Position numbers and translations under genes: made by a program
Shown here: positions 51,755-60,883 of the stretch, in pieces
Position numbering within the stretch: the stretch's first letter is position 1
How the letters are laid out: every line of letters begins with the position of its first letter
NCBI GenBank assembly: GCA_035565355.1
Contig: DATMSM010000079.1
Span: 10,945-74,944, forward strand
DNA length: 64,000 bases
Reading direction: 5' to 3'
DNA from: Ga0074130 sp035565355
Lineage (GTDB): Bacteria; Pseudomonadota; Gammaproteobacteria; Burkholderiales; Rhodocyclaceae
Notes under the pieces: model-generated
What the model was told of the DNA's origin: nothing
Databases searched by the model: none
What the model saw: the letters and a program-made list of their open reading frames with translations, nothing else

Positions 51755-52306
51755 TCACTTGACCCGCTGTTTCTCCAGCTTGCGGGCGAGAGTACGCCGG
51801 TGCATGCCGAGGCGGCGCGCCGTTTCGGAGATATTGAAGCCGGTGGCGGCCAGCGTCTCGTGGATGCGTTCCCATTCCAGCGTCTTGATCGAGGTGGCAC
51901 GCGGCGTGACGTCGATGTCGACGTCGCCGCCGGCCTTGTTGAAGGCGGACTCGATGTCGTCGGTGTTGGAGGGCTTGACCAGGTACTGGCAGGCGCCGAG
52001 TTTGATGGCTTCGACGGCGGTGGCGATGCTGGCATAGCCGGTCAGCACGACGATGAGCATGTCCGGGTTGTGCTTGTGCAGGGCTTCGACGCAAGCGAGG
52101 CCAGATGCCTTGCCGGCCAGCTTGAGATCGACCACGGCATAGTCCGGCATATGCTCGCCGAGGACCTCCTGCATGGTTTCCAGGCTGTTTGCGTGCAGCA
52201 CCGAATAGCCACGCCGCTCGAAGGAACGGCTGAGCGTACGGTGAAAGGCCTCATCGTCCTCGATGATCAGCAATTGGGGGGCGGTGTCGGGTGTTTCGGG
52301 GCTCAT
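51755..52306 (-). CDS. regA: RegA/PrrA-type redox response regulator
   Basis: The 183-residue protein has a receiver domain with the phospho-acceptor D60 (AVVDLKL) and acidic pocket IIEDDE, a switch threonine in VVLTGYAS, a proline-containing linker and a Fis-type helix-turn-helix (about 139-183, ISETARRLGMHRRTLARKLEK). This is the compact RegA/PrrA/RoxR layout that controls oxidases, respiration and carbon/nitrogen fixation genes. It starts 4 bp after the cognate kinase and is the last gene of the oxidase run. Confidence 0.88.
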   Translation of the reverse strand: MSPETPDTAPQLLIIEDDEAFHRTLSRSFERRGYSVLHANSLETMQEVLGEHMPDYAVVDLKLAGKASGLACVEALHKHNPDMLIVVLTGYASIATAVEAIKLGACQYLVKPSNTDDIESAFNKAGGDVDIDVTPRATSIKTLEWERIHETLAATGFNISETARRLGMHRRTLARKLEKQRVK

Positions 52307-52310
52307 GCGC

Positions 52311-53624
52311 TCAGATACTCTTGTTCAGCTTCAAGGCCGCCAGTGGCAGGCTCAGTGTTACAACAGCGCCGCTGTCGGTATTGCGTGCCGCCACGGTGCC
52401 GCCCAGCGTGCGGATGACGTTGACCACGAGAAACAGGCCAAGTCCGCCGCCGGCCTTGCCCTTGGTGGATTGATAGGGTTTGCCGATATTCTCCAGCATT
52501 TCTTCCGGAAAACCAGGCCCGGCATCGCTGATCGCCAGCACCAGCGCATCCTGAGCGCGGCTCACCTTGAGTCTTACCCATTGCGGTGAGGCTTCCAGCG
52601 CATTGTCGAGGACATTGCACAAGGTCTGCTTGAGCGCCTCATCAGAAACAATCGGCAGGTCGTCGCCGAAGTTGTTGTGGTACTCGAAGCTGCGCGGCGC
52701 GCGCGTCGAGCGCCAGTCTTCGACCAATTCGTCAAGAAAGCTGCGCACCGTGGTTTCTTCCGGGGCCTCGCCACGTGCCTCACCTGCAGAGAGCAGGATG
52801 CCCGTCACGATGGTCTTGCAACGCGTGACCTGGCGCTGCATCTCCTCCATGTCTTCTTGCACCTCGGGTGCGACCTTGAGCGCCGGCATGCGCCGCCAGT
52901 CGCCGAGGATTACCGCCATGGTCGCCAATGGCGTGCTGAGTTCATGCGCCGCGCCGGAGGCGAGCAGACCCATGCGCACGATATGTTCCTCTTCGAGGGC
53001 GCGCTGGCGCAGGTCGGCAAAGCGGGCGTCGCGCTCGCGCTGTTTGCGGTTGATATGGGTGACGAAAAGTCCCAGTAGAGCGGCGTTGATTGCGTAGCAA
53101 AGCAGCATGCCCTGCATGTAGCGGTCGGGAAGACCGTTGGGCAACAGCGGGAGGGGGTGATTGGCAATGGTCAGGCCGGCAAAGCAGATGCTGCTGACGG
53201 CGATCAGGGCCCATAGCGAGCCCGCTTCGAGCATGGCCGCGCCGAGTACGATCTGCAGCAGATAGAGCGAGCTGAAGGGATTGGAGGCGCCGCCGCTGAA
53301 ATAGAGCAGGGTGGTCAGGGCAAATACATCGACCAGTAGGGACTGGAATAGATCACGGTTACTGACCTCGTGGCCACCATGGCTACGCTGCACGCGCCAG
53401 CGCCAGGCGCTGAAGAGGTTGAAGCCCACCAGGGCCGCCACGACGCTCAACATCTGCGTCAGCGGCAAGGGCATCAGGAAAACGAAATGCGAGAAGGCGA
53501 TGGTGAGCAACTGGCCGAGTACGGCCAGCCAGCGCAGCTGAATCAGCTGCTGCATGTTCGCCTGCCTGCCCGAGCCGAGATCGGGCAGGAAGCGCGCGGT
53601 GTTGGGCTTCATCCTGCTTAACAA
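52311..53624 (-). CDS. regB: RegB/PrrB-type redox-sensing histidine kinase
   Basis: The 437-residue kinase has six membrane segments, the quinone-site motif GGASNPF (about 109-115), the H-box AAHELSTPLAT with H227, a conserved cysteine C269 in QVTRCKTIV (the position of the redox-active cysteine of Rhodobacter RegB) and an HATPase domain with GGGLGLFLV. It should sense the ubiquinone pool and thiol redox state. It lies directly downstream of SURF1 and cyoABCD on the same strand. Confidence 0.88.
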   Translation of the reverse strand: MLSRMKPNTARFLPDLGSGRQANMQQLIQLRWLAVLGQLLTIAFSHFVFLMPLPLTQMLSVVAALVGFNLFSAWRWRVQRSHGGHEVSNRDLFQSLLVDVFALTTLLYFSGGASNPFSSLYLLQIVLGAAMLEAGSLWALIAVSSICFAGLTIANHPLPLLPNGLPDRYMQGMLLCYAINAALLGLFVTHINRKQRERDARFADLRQRALEEEHIVRMGLLASGAAHELSTPLATMAVILGDWRRMPALKVAPEVQEDMEEMQRQVTRCKTIVTGILLSAGEARGEAPEETTVRSFLDELVEDWRSTRAPRSFEYHNNFGDDLPIVSDEALKQTLCNVLDNALEASPQWVRLKVSRAQDALVLAISDAGPGFPEEMLENIGKPYQSTKGKAGGGLGLFLVVNVIRTLGGTVAARNTDSGAVVTLSLPLAALKLNKSI

Positions 53625-53654
53625 CTTATTCTCCGGTGGGCTGGCAGGGCGAAT

Positions 53655-54449
53655 TCAGGATTTGTATTTTTTGCGTTCCTCGCGCAGGAGGTAAGCCAGC
53701 GCCGCTGCAACCATCAGGGCTAGGGTATACCAGGTCAGGGCATACGCCAAATGATGGTTGTAGAAGCTGATGACGGTCAGCCCGCCGACGGGCTCGGCGT
53801 TGCCGCTGGCCGGGTCGTAATCGACGTCGATGAAGTAGGGCGCAAACTTTTCCGCAGGCAGGCCGCGGGCCTGGGCCATGGCCTGTATGTCGCGCGAGAA
53901 CCAGCGCTCGTTCTCCGGCTCGTTCTTGCGGCCGCGGCTGCCGCCTGGCTCGCTGAGGCGCAGCAGGCCAGTGAGGTGGACCGGGCTTGCGGGCTCCGCC
54001 CTGTACGCGTCCTTTTTCTCGACGAAGCCGCGATTGATCAGTACCAGGCTGCCGTCTGCCTGTTGCAGCGGCACCAGGGCCCAGAAGCCGACGCCCAGGC
54101 CGGTCGATGCCTGTACGAAAGTGACTGCATCGTGCAGGTAGCGGCCTTCGATCGCGACGTGCAGGTATTCGTGGGAGGCTGCCGCGACCGTTGGCCATTC
54201 GGTGGGAGGCGGGGCAGCAACCGCTGCGACGTGAGCGCGGGTTTCAGCGCGTTCGATCAGCGCCAGTTTCCAGACGCGGCGATCAAGCTGCCAGTTGCCG
54301 AGCAAGACGAAACAGACACAAGCGGTCAGGGCCAGCAGGCACCAGGCGATGATGAGGCTGCGCTGGCGCGGTCCTCTGACTTCCTCAAGCGACAACGGCT
54401 CGCCGTTGGGCGAGCCGTTGCGGTTTGAGTTCTTGGATGTTGAACTCAA
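53655..54449 (-). CDS. SURF1-family oxidase assembly protein
   Basis: The 264-residue protein has the SURF1 topology: a membrane segment at about 31-51 followed by LGNWQLDRR, a large periplasmic domain with VLINRGFVEK, and a second membrane segment at about 233-253 ending in a basic tail. SURF1 proteins help insert haem into haem-copper oxidases. The start is a TTG at 54449 with AAAGG upstream; no ATG suits. It lies 15 bp after cyoD. Confidence 0.88.
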   Translation of the reverse strand: MSSTSKNSNRNGSPNGEPLSLEEVRGPRQRSLIIAWCLLALTACVCFVLLGNWQLDRRVWKLALIERAETRAHVAAVAAPPPTEWPTVAAASHEYLHVAIEGRYLHDAVTFVQASTGLGVGFWALVPLQQADGSLVLINRGFVEKKDAYRAEPASPVHLTGLLRLSEPGGSRGRKNEPENERWFSRDIQAMAQARGLPAEKFAPYFIDVDYDPASGNAEPVGGLTVISFYNHHLAYALTWYTLALMVAAALAYLLREERKKYKS

Positions 54450-54464
54450 GATCTACGACCTTTC

Positions 54465-54854
54465 TTACATGCCAGTCATGGTGGCGGGCATGGGCATCAT
54501 GTTGCTGTGCAGGTGGAACATGACCCACAGCGAGCCGGCCATGGTGATGAAGACAAGCACCAGGGTGAAAAGCATGGCGGAGATGTTCCAGCCGCCTTCC
54601 GACTTCGGGTTCATGTGCAGGAAGTAGACCATGTGCACGACCATCTGAATGGCGCCGAGGCCAAGCAGGATGGAGGTCAGCACGGACTTGCTTTCGATCA
54701 CATTGCCCATGACCAGCCAGAACGGAATGGCGGTCAGGATGACGGAGAGGATGAAGCCGACGACGTAGTCGTACAGCGTACCGTGCGGGGCGTCGTCATC
54801 GTCATGATGGTCATGGCCGTGATGAGCGTGAGTATCGTGGTTATGGTTGCTCAT
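54465..54854 (-). CDS. cyoD: Cytochrome o ubiquinol oxidase subunit IV
   Basis: The 129-residue protein has a His/Asp-rich N-terminus (1-25) and three membrane segments matching CyoD (about 30-120, including QMVVHMVYFLHM). It helps assemble CuB in subunit I. Its start overlaps the cyoC stop by 4 bp. The His/Asp-rich head is longer than in E. coli CyoD and may bind metal. Confidence 0.92.
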   Translation of the reverse strand: MSNHNHDTHAHHGHDHHDDDDAPHGTLYDYVVGFILSVILTAIPFWLVMGNVIESKSVLTSILLGLGAIQMVVHMVYFLHMNPKSEGGWNISAMLFTLVLVFITMAGSLWVMFHLHSNMMPMPATMTGM

Positions 54855-55483
54855 ACGAGGACTCCCATCAGATAGACAAAGGTGAAGACGCCGATCCAGA
54901 TCACGTCGAGGAAGTGCCAGAACAGCGACAGGCAGTTCACACGGCGCTTGTTTTCGGTGGTGAAGCCGTGCTTCTTGAGCTGGAACATCAGGGTGACCAG
55001 CCAGATGATGCCGAAGGTCACGTGCAGGCCGTGAGTGCCGACCAGGGCGAAGAAGGAGGTCAGGAACGCGCTGCGTTGCGGACCGGCACCTTCATGCACC
55101 AGGTGGTAGAACTCATAGATTTCCAGACTCAGGAAGGCCAGACCGAAGAGGCCGGTGATGGCCAGCCAGAACAAGGTCTTGCCGAGGCGCTTCTTGTACA
55201 TCGACAACATGGCGAAGCCGTAGGTGATCGACGAGAGCAGCAGGAAGGCGGTATTGATGGCGATCAGCTTCAGGTCGAACAGGTCGGCACCCGACGGGCC
55301 GGCCGCGTAGTTGCGGCCGAGCACGCCATAGGCAGCGAACAGCATGGCGAACAGAAGACAGTCGCTCATCAGATACATCCAGAACCCAAGCATGGTTCCG
55401 TTCTTCGGATGATGTTCTTCCTTGAGGTAGAAGCTTTCGCTGGTACGGATACCAACGGCGTTGGCGGTGTGCGTATTAGACAT
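54851..55483 (-). CDS. cyoC: Cytochrome o ubiquinol oxidase subunit III
   Basis: The 210-residue protein has five membrane segments and the CyoC features KNGTMLGFWMYLMSDCLLFA and GTHGLHVTFGIIW, with a HFLDVIWIGVFTFVYL end. It is the proton-pumping haem-copper oxidase subunit III. It overlaps cyoB by 8 bp and cyoD by 4 bp. Confidence 0.95.
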   Translation of the reverse strand: MSNTHTANAVGIRTSESFYLKEEHHPKNGTMLGFWMYLMSDCLLFAMLFAAYGVLGRNYAAGPSGADLFDLKLIAINTAFLLLSSITYGFAMLSMYKKRLGKTLFWLAITGLFGLAFLSLEIYEFYHLVHEGAGPQRSAFLTSFFALVGTHGLHVTFGIIWLVTLMFQLKKHGFTTENKRRVNCLSLFWHFLDVIWIGVFTFVYLMGVLV

Positions 55484-57488
55484 GGCTAGCGAGCAGACGA
55501 GTACGTTCGGATTCGGTGGCGATCACTTCTTCAACCGGGATGTGATAGTCGCGATCGTAGTTGAAGGTGTGGATGATGGCAGCGGCGATCAGGCCGATGA
55601 AGGCCAGACCGGCCAGCAGCCACATGTGCCAGATCAGGGCGAAGCCAACCACCGCGCTGATGGCAGCGAGGATGAAGCCGGCACCGGTGTTCTTCGGCAT
55701 GTGGACGGCGAGGAAGCCTTCGGTCGGACGCTTGTAACCATGCTTCTTCATGTCGTGCCAAGCATCGATGTCATGCACGACAGGGGTGAAGGCGAAGTTG
55801 TAGTCCGGCGGCGGCGAGGAGGTCGACCATTCCAGCGTGCGGGCATCCCACGGGTCGCCGGTCACATCGGCCAGCTTCTTGCGATTCAGGAAGCTGACGC
55901 CGATCTGAATGAAGAAGCAGGCAATACCCAGTGCAATCAGGACGGCACCCACCAGCGAGATCTGGAACCAGAACTGCAGTGCGGGGTCGTCGAAGTGGCT
56001 CATACGGCGGGTGACGCCCATGAAGCCTGCGATATACAAGGGGGTGAAGGTCGTCCAGAAGCCGATAAACCAGAACCAGAAGGAGGCCATGCCCCACTTG
56101 TGGTCCAGCTTGAAGCCGAAGGCCTTGGGGAACCAGTAGTTGATCGCGGCGAAGGCGCCGAACACCACGCCGCCGATGATGACGTTGTGGAAGTGGGCGA
56201 TCAGGAACAGGCTGTTGTGCAGCAGGAAGTCGGGCGCCGGGACGGCCAGCATCACGCCGGTCATGCCGCCGATCACGAAGGTCAGCATGAAGCCGACAGT
56301 CCAGACCATGGGCAGCTCGAAACGGATGCGCCCTTGATACATGGTGAACAGCCAGTTGAACAGCTTGGCCCCGGTCGGAATCGAGATAATCATCGTCGAT
56401 ATGCCGAAGAAGGAGTTCACGGTTGCGCCGGCACCCATGGTGAAGAAGTGGTGCAGCCAGACGATGTACGACAGGATGGTGATGACCGCGGTTGCGTACA
56501 CCATCGAGGAGTAGCCGAACAGGCGCTTCTTGCAGAAGGTGGCGACGACTTCGGAAAAGATGCCGAACACCGGAAGAATCAGGATGTATACCTCGGGGTG
56601 ACCCCAGATCCAGATCAGGTTCACATACAGCATGGCGGAGCCGCCGAGATCGCTGGTGAAGAAGGCGGTGCCGAGATAGCGGTCAAGCGACAGCATGGCC
56701 AGCACGGCGGTCAGGATCGGGAAGGCGGCAACGATCAGGATGTTGGTGCAGAGAGCGGTCCAGGTGAAAATCGGCATTCTCATCATGGTCATGCCGGGCG
56801 CACGCATCTTGACGATGGTGACGATCAGGTTCACCCCGGACAGCAGCGTACCAACCCCCGCAATCTGCAAGGCCCAGATGTAGTAGTCGACCCCGGGATC
56901 CGGACTCTGCATGATGCCGGACAGCGGCGGATAGGCCAGCCAGCCGGTCTTGGCGAATTCGCCGACGAACAGCGAGACCATCACCAGCGCAGCGCCGGAA
57001 GCGGTCATCCAGAAGCTGAAGTTGTTGAGGAAGGGGAAGGACACGTCGCGGGCGCCGATCTGCAGTGGCACGATGTAGTTCATCAGGCCGGTCACGATGG
57101 GCATCGCGAAGAAGAAGATCATGATCACGCCGTGGGCGGTGAAGATCTGGTCGTAGTGATGCGGCGGCAGATAGCCCATGTTGTCGCCGAAGGCGATGGC
57201 CTGCTGGCCGCGCATCATGAGTGCGTCGGCGAAGCCGCGCAGGAACATGACGAGACCGAGGATCATGTACATGATGCCGATCTTCTTGTGGTCGATACTG
57301 GTGATCCAGTTGCGCCACAGCGGGCCCCACAGCTTGAAGTAGGTCAGCGCGCCGACGGCGGCGATGCCGCCGAGGATGACCCCGATGAAGGTGAAGATCA
57401 GGATGGGCTCATGGAGCGGAATTGCCTCCAGGGTGAGCCGCCCGAGCAGCGGGTGGTTTTCTATTGTTGCGTAATTAGTAGCAGACAT
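55476..57488 (-). CDS. cyoB: Cytochrome o ubiquinol oxidase subunit I
   Basis: The 670-residue subunit has about fifteen membrane segments and the haem-copper ligands: the low-spin haem histidine in TAHGVIMIFFFAMP, CuB ligands in WGHPEVYILILP and the HHFFTMG pair, and the HFHNVIIGG haem region. The WGHPEVYIL motif with the linked tyrosine marks a type A oxidase. It reduces O2 with electrons from ubiquinol. It is 34 bp downstream of cyoA. Confidence 0.97.
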   Translation of the reverse strand: MSATNYATIENHPLLGRLTLEAIPLHEPILIFTFIGVILGGIAAVGALTYFKLWGPLWRNWITSIDHKKIGIMYMILGLVMFLRGFADALMMRGQQAIAFGDNMGYLPPHHYDQIFTAHGVIMIFFFAMPIVTGLMNYIVPLQIGARDVSFPFLNNFSFWMTASGAALVMVSLFVGEFAKTGWLAYPPLSGIMQSPDPGVDYYIWALQIAGVGTLLSGVNLIVTIVKMRAPGMTMMRMPIFTWTALCTNILIVAAFPILTAVLAMLSLDRYLGTAFFTSDLGGSAMLYVNLIWIWGHPEVYILILPVFGIFSEVVATFCKKRLFGYSSMVYATAVITILSYIVWLHHFFTMGAGATVNSFFGISTMIISIPTGAKLFNWLFTMYQGRIRFELPMVWTVGFMLTFVIGGMTGVMLAVPAPDFLLHNSLFLIAHFHNVIIGGVVFGAFAAINYWFPKAFGFKLDHKWGMASFWFWFIGFWTTFTPLYIAGFMGVTRRMSHFDDPALQFWFQISLVGAVLIALGIACFFIQIGVSFLNRKKLADVTGDPWDARTLEWSTSSPPPDYNFAFTPVVHDIDAWHDMKKHGYKRPTEGFLAVHMPKNTGAGFILAAISAVVGFALIWHMWLLAGLAFIGLIAAAIIHTFNYDRDYHIPVEEVIATESERTRLLASHV

Positions 57489-57522
57489 TTTTCTATCTGT
57501 TCAATGTTGGAAACTGGGGTGC

Positions 57523-58590
57523 TCAGAGCAGCTTGCTGCGTTCGGCCTGAACTTCAGGCGCACACAGCGTGCCGACGTAGGTCTTTTGCGATGCGAGGTC
57601 GAGGCCGATCTTGCGGCTGAGCATGGCGTTCGAAGCAAGGTTGTGCGTGCCGGCCGTGCCCATGCCGCCCTTGCGGTCGATGGCCATCATGTCCTTGATA
57701 CACATGCGGTTGGTTTCGACACAGCGGTTCAGAACGGCGTCGAAGAGGGCCGCATCGACCTTGGCAAAGCGCTGTACCGGTTCGCGCTCGGAAGGCTGCT
57801 CAAGCTTGAGGTAGGCTTCGCGAGTCAGCTCTGCGCCGTCCTTGCGATTCTTTTCCACCCATTCAGCGAACTCGGCTTCGGACAGACCATGGAAGCGGAA
57901 GCGCATGTGCGAGAAGCCCGCGCCGCTGTAGTTACCCGAGAAGCCTGCGTAGTCGCCGGCCTTGTTGATGACCGCGTGGAGCTTGGTTTCCATGCCCGGC
58001 ATGGCGTAGATCTGACCGGCCAGGGCGGGGATGAAGAAGGAGTTCATCATGGTCGTCGAAGTGAGATGGAACTCAATCGGACGATCCACCGGTGCCGCTA
58101 CTTCATTCACGAGCGCGATACCTTGCTCGGGGTAGATGAAGAGCCACTTCCAGTCCATGGCTACGACCTCGACCACCAGCGGCTTGGTGTCCATCGGGAC
58201 ATCGCGGCCTTCGGAGATGCGGTCAAGCGGACGATAGGGATCCAGTGCGTGGGTGGAGACCCAGGTGATGGCGCCCAGCGCGATGATGATGATCAGCGGC
58301 ACCGACCAGATCACGAGTTCGAGGATGGTCGAGTGATGCCATTCCGGACGGTAAGTCGCTTCGGTGTTGCTGGCGCGATACTTCCAGGCAAACCAAACGG
58401 TCAGGACCATGACCGGTACGATGACGATGAGCATCAGCCATACGGAGATGAGCATGATGTCCTTCTGCTGCGTGGCGATGTCACCCGAGGGGGACAGGAG
58501 CACCCAGTTGCAGCCGGAAAGCAGAAAGGCCGAGATCAGGCCCAGGAGGGTGGATTGCTTGAGTCGGGGCATGGCGAGCAAGTTAATCAT
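57523..58590 (-). CDS. cyoA: Cytochrome o ubiquinol oxidase subunit II (lipoprotein)
   Basis: The 355-residue subunit has a lipobox LLSGC (C27), two membrane segments (about 45-65 and 90-110) and a periplasmic cupredoxin domain with MDWKWLFIYPEQGIA. It lacks the CuA cysteine/histidine ligands, as expected for a quinol oxidase. The C-terminal region adds about 40 residues containing three cysteines (about 304-348), not seen in E. coli CyoA. I keep the ATG at 58590; the ATG at 58572 is an alternative. Confidence 0.93.
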   Translation of the reverse strand: MINLLAMPRLKQSTLLGLISAFLLSGCNWVLLSPSGDIATQQKDIMLISVWLMLIVIVPVMVLTVWFAWKYRASNTEATYRPEWHHSTILELVIWSVPLIIIIALGAITWVSTHALDPYRPLDRISEGRDVPMDTKPLVVEVVAMDWKWLFIYPEQGIALVNEVAAPVDRPIEFHLTSTTMMNSFFIPALAGQIYAMPGMETKLHAVINKAGDYAGFSGNYSGAGFSHMRFRFHGLSEAEFAEWVEKNRKDGAELTREAYLKLEQPSEREPVQRFAKVDAALFDAVLNRCVETNRMCIKDMMAIDRKGGMGTAGTHNLASNAMLSRKIGLDLASQKTYVGTLCAPEVQAERSKLL

Positions 58591-58761
58591 TTATGGGACT
58601 TTCGGAATCTAAGTCATTGGGCCGCTTTAGGGAACTAGACATATTGTCCTACCGTGCCGGCCCGGGGCTTCCTTGATTCAGGAAGGCGCGCATGCTAACC
58701 CATAGGGTAGGCGGTCTGAAAAAATCCGGAGTGCTTTTCTATTCCGAATATTTATGGGACT
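58589..58761. repeat. Repeated 12-mer flanking the cyoA-MFS intergenic region
   Basis: ATTTATGGGACT occurs at 58589-58600 (overlapping the cyoA start region) and at 58750-58761 (upstream of the MFS gene) in the same orientation, each beside a TTCGGAAT or ATTCCGAA motif. The 249-bp region between the divergent genes must hold both promoters; these could be binding sites for a shared regulator. Confidence 0.6.
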
Positions 58762-58839
58762 ATAAGTACGCCTGTTCCGCATTTTAGACGCTGCAGGTGA
58801 AATGCAAACTGGACGCACCAATAAGACAGGAGGGAAACC

Positions 58840-60180
58840 ATGGTTACCATGACTCAAGAGTTTTCCAACCCCGACAGCATGGATGAAGCAATCTGGCGCG
58901 CGCCGGAAGCTGACTCGCATGTGACCCCCGGCGAAATTGCCGTCGGTGTGGTGATCGGGCGTACGTCGGAGTATTTCGACTTTTTCGTGTTCGGTCTGGC
59001 GTCGGTGCTGGTCTTTCCGACAGTTTTCTTTCCGCACAAGGACACGATCGAAGCCATCCTGCTGAGTTTCGTGATTTTCTCCCTGGCCTTCGTGGTACGC
59101 CCGATGGGCACTGTGCTGTTCATGCATCTGCAGAAGCGCTGGGGGCGTAGCGGCAAACTGACCGCCGCGCTGTTCCTGCTTGGCACGGCCACCGTGGGGG
59201 TTGGCTTCCTGCCCGGCTACGCAACGGCCGGAGCGACAGCTATCTTCATGCTGGTGGCCTTGCGTGTTCTGCAGGGGGTTGCGATTGGTGGCACTTGGGA
59301 CGGCCTGCCGTCGCTGTTGGCCATCAATGCGCCGCCGAGCCGGCGCGGCTGGTACGCGATGCTCGGGCAGTTGGGTGCGCCGGTCGGCTTCGTCCTCGCG
59401 GGTGGCCTGTTCCTCTACCTGAACGGCACGCTCTCCAAGACCGACTTCGTCGACTGGGGCTGGCGCTATCCCTTCTTCGTCGCATTCGCGATCAACGTAG
59501 TGGCGCTGTTTGCGCGTCTGCGTCTGGTCGTGGCCGAGGATTTCAGCCGCATGCTGGAGAAGAGCGAGCTGGAGCCGACCAATGCGAAGGAACTCATCAA
59601 CGCCCAGAGCGGCAATATCCTGATCGGCGCTTTCTCTTCGCTGGCGACCTATGCGCTGTTCCACCTGGTGACGGTATTCCCGCTGTCCTGGGTGCCGCTG
59701 GGCATGGTGGAAACGGAAAGTCAGGTGCTGACGGTGCAACTGGTGGGCGGGGCGCTGGCGATCATCTCCATCATCGCCTCCGGCTTCGTGGCCGACCGCA
59801 TCGGTCGCGGCAGGACACTGGGCGCGGTGGCGATTCTGATCGGGGTATTCAGCCTCTTCGTACCCAGCCTGCTGAACGGCGGTGCGGGAGCGCAGAACAC
59901 CTTCATCCTGGTCGGCTTCATCCTCCTGGGTCTGTCCTACGGACAATCGCACGGCGTGGTGTCGGGCAGCTTCCCGCGTCGCTATCGCTATACCGGTGCG
60001 GCGCTCACTGCCGACATCGGCTGGCTGATCGGCGCTGCCTTTGCGCCGCTGGTGGCGCTGGGACTGGCAGTCAAGTTCGGCACCATCGCGGTCGGCGCCT
60101 ATGTGATGTCAGGCGTGATCTGCACCTTGATCGCGCTCTGGATGTACAACAAGAAGACGGCCGGCAGCGTAGAGAACTAA
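58840..60180 (+). CDS. MFS transporter, MHS (metabolite:H+ symporter) type
   Basis: The 446-residue protein has twelve membrane segments and MHS-type motifs: a GRTSEYFDFFVFG loop near segment 1, the RPMGTVLFMHLQKRWGRSGKL stretch between segments 2 and 3 (split over two motifs), and LRVLQGVAIGGTWDG in segment 4. Substrates of this group include organic acids and betaines; none is indicated here. A strong AGGAGGG site precedes the ATG. The gene is divergent from cyoA. Confidence 0.88.
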   Translation: MVTMTQEFSNPDSMDEAIWRAPEADSHVTPGEIAVGVVIGRTSEYFDFFVFGLASVLVFPTVFFPHKDTIEAILLSFVIFSLAFVVRPMGTVLFMHLQKRWGRSGKLTAALFLLGTATVGVGFLPGYATAGATAIFMLVALRVLQGVAIGGTWDGLPSLLAINAPPSRRGWYAMLGQLGAPVGFVLAGGLFLYLNGTLSKTDFVDWGWRYPFFVAFAINVVALFARLRLVVAEDFSRMLEKSELEPTNAKELINAQSGNILIGAFSSLATYALFHLVTVFPLSWVPLGMVETESQVLTVQLVGGALAIISIIASGFVADRIGRGRTLGAVAILIGVFSLFVPSLLNGGAGAQNTFILVGFILLGLSYGQSHGVVSGSFPRRYRYTGAALTADIGWLIGAAFAPLVALGLAVKFGTIAVGAYVMSGVICTLIALWMYNKKTAGSVEN

Positions 60181-60205
60181 ACGCTGGCTGGCGTAGATAA
60201 GAAAA

Positions 60206-60233
60206 GGGCGATGCCAATGGCATCGCCCTTTTT
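60206..60233. terminator. Bidirectional terminator between the MFS gene and the redoxin gene
   Basis: GGGCGATGCC (60206-60215), loop AAT, GGCATCGCCC (60219-60228) then five T; four A on the left also suit the minus strand. Confidence 0.9.
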
Positions 60234-60250
60234 GTTTGGCCGCGTTTTGC

Positions 60251-60859
60251 TTATTCGTACTTGATCGAGCAGCCGTAGGGCTTGGTGTTGTTGGCAGCGA
60301 TCTTCTGGCCTGCGGCAAGTGCTCCCAAAGCGTTGGCGACATAAGGTTCGGCCTTGGCAATATCGGCCTTGTCGGCGGTAGCGAGGCTGTCGATGCCGCC
60401 CTTGTAGACCAGGCTGCCCTTGCTGTCGATGATGTACATGTGAGGCGTGGTCTTGGCGTCGTAAAGCTTGCCGAGCTTGCCGTCCGGATCGAGGATCACA
60501 TGGGCCGGCGCAGCGTTGCGTGCGCTATTCAGTCTGGCTGCGGTGACGGCATCGACATGTCCCTGCTTGCCCGGCGCGGAGGAAATCACCTGCAGCCAGA
60601 GCGTGCCCTTGGCCGCCGCCTCCTTTTGCAGCCCCTGCATATTGCCGCTGTCATAGTGCTTCTTGACGAAGGGGCAGTCGTGGTTGGTCCATTCCAGTAC
60701 GACAGTCTTGCCTTTCAGGCTGTCGAGGCTGATGGTTTTGCCGTCCGCAGTATTGGCGGTAAAGGCCGGCGCCGGCTGGTCAACGGCCGGTGCGGCGGAG
60801 GCAGATAGCGGTGCAAAGGCGAGTGCGGCAGTCAGCAGGGCGTAGTGACGCAGGAACAT
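60251..60859 (-). CDS. Secreted thioredoxin-fold redoxin (AhpC/TSA-like)
   Basis: The 202-residue protein has a signal peptide (1-22, ASAA) and a thioredoxin-fold domain with C62 in NHDCPFVKKHY (one cysteine, no CxxC), TTPHMYIID and a final cysteine in KPYGCSIKYE. This is the pattern of peroxiredoxin-like redoxins found beside DsbD-type reductases. It follows the DsbD-like gene by 24 bp with an AAGGAG site and may be its periplasmic client. Confidence 0.85.
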   Translation of the reverse strand: MFLRHYALLTAALAFAPLSASAAPAVDQPAPAFTANTADGKTISLDSLKGKTVVLEWTNHDCPFVKKHYDSGNMQGLQKEAAAKGTLWLQVISSAPGKQGHVDAVTAARLNSARNAAPAHVILDPDGKLGKLYDAKTTPHMYIIDSKGSLVYKGGIDSLATADKADIAKAEPYVANALGALAAGQKIAANNTKPYGCSIKYE

Positions 60860-60883
60860 GGCGATCTCCTTGGGGTGGCGGGG

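Noticed and set aside
55461..57620. A 719-codon plus-strand open frame opposite cyoB
   Set aside because: It is the complement of cyoB, with an Asp/Gly/Glu/His-rich translation that fits no protein family.
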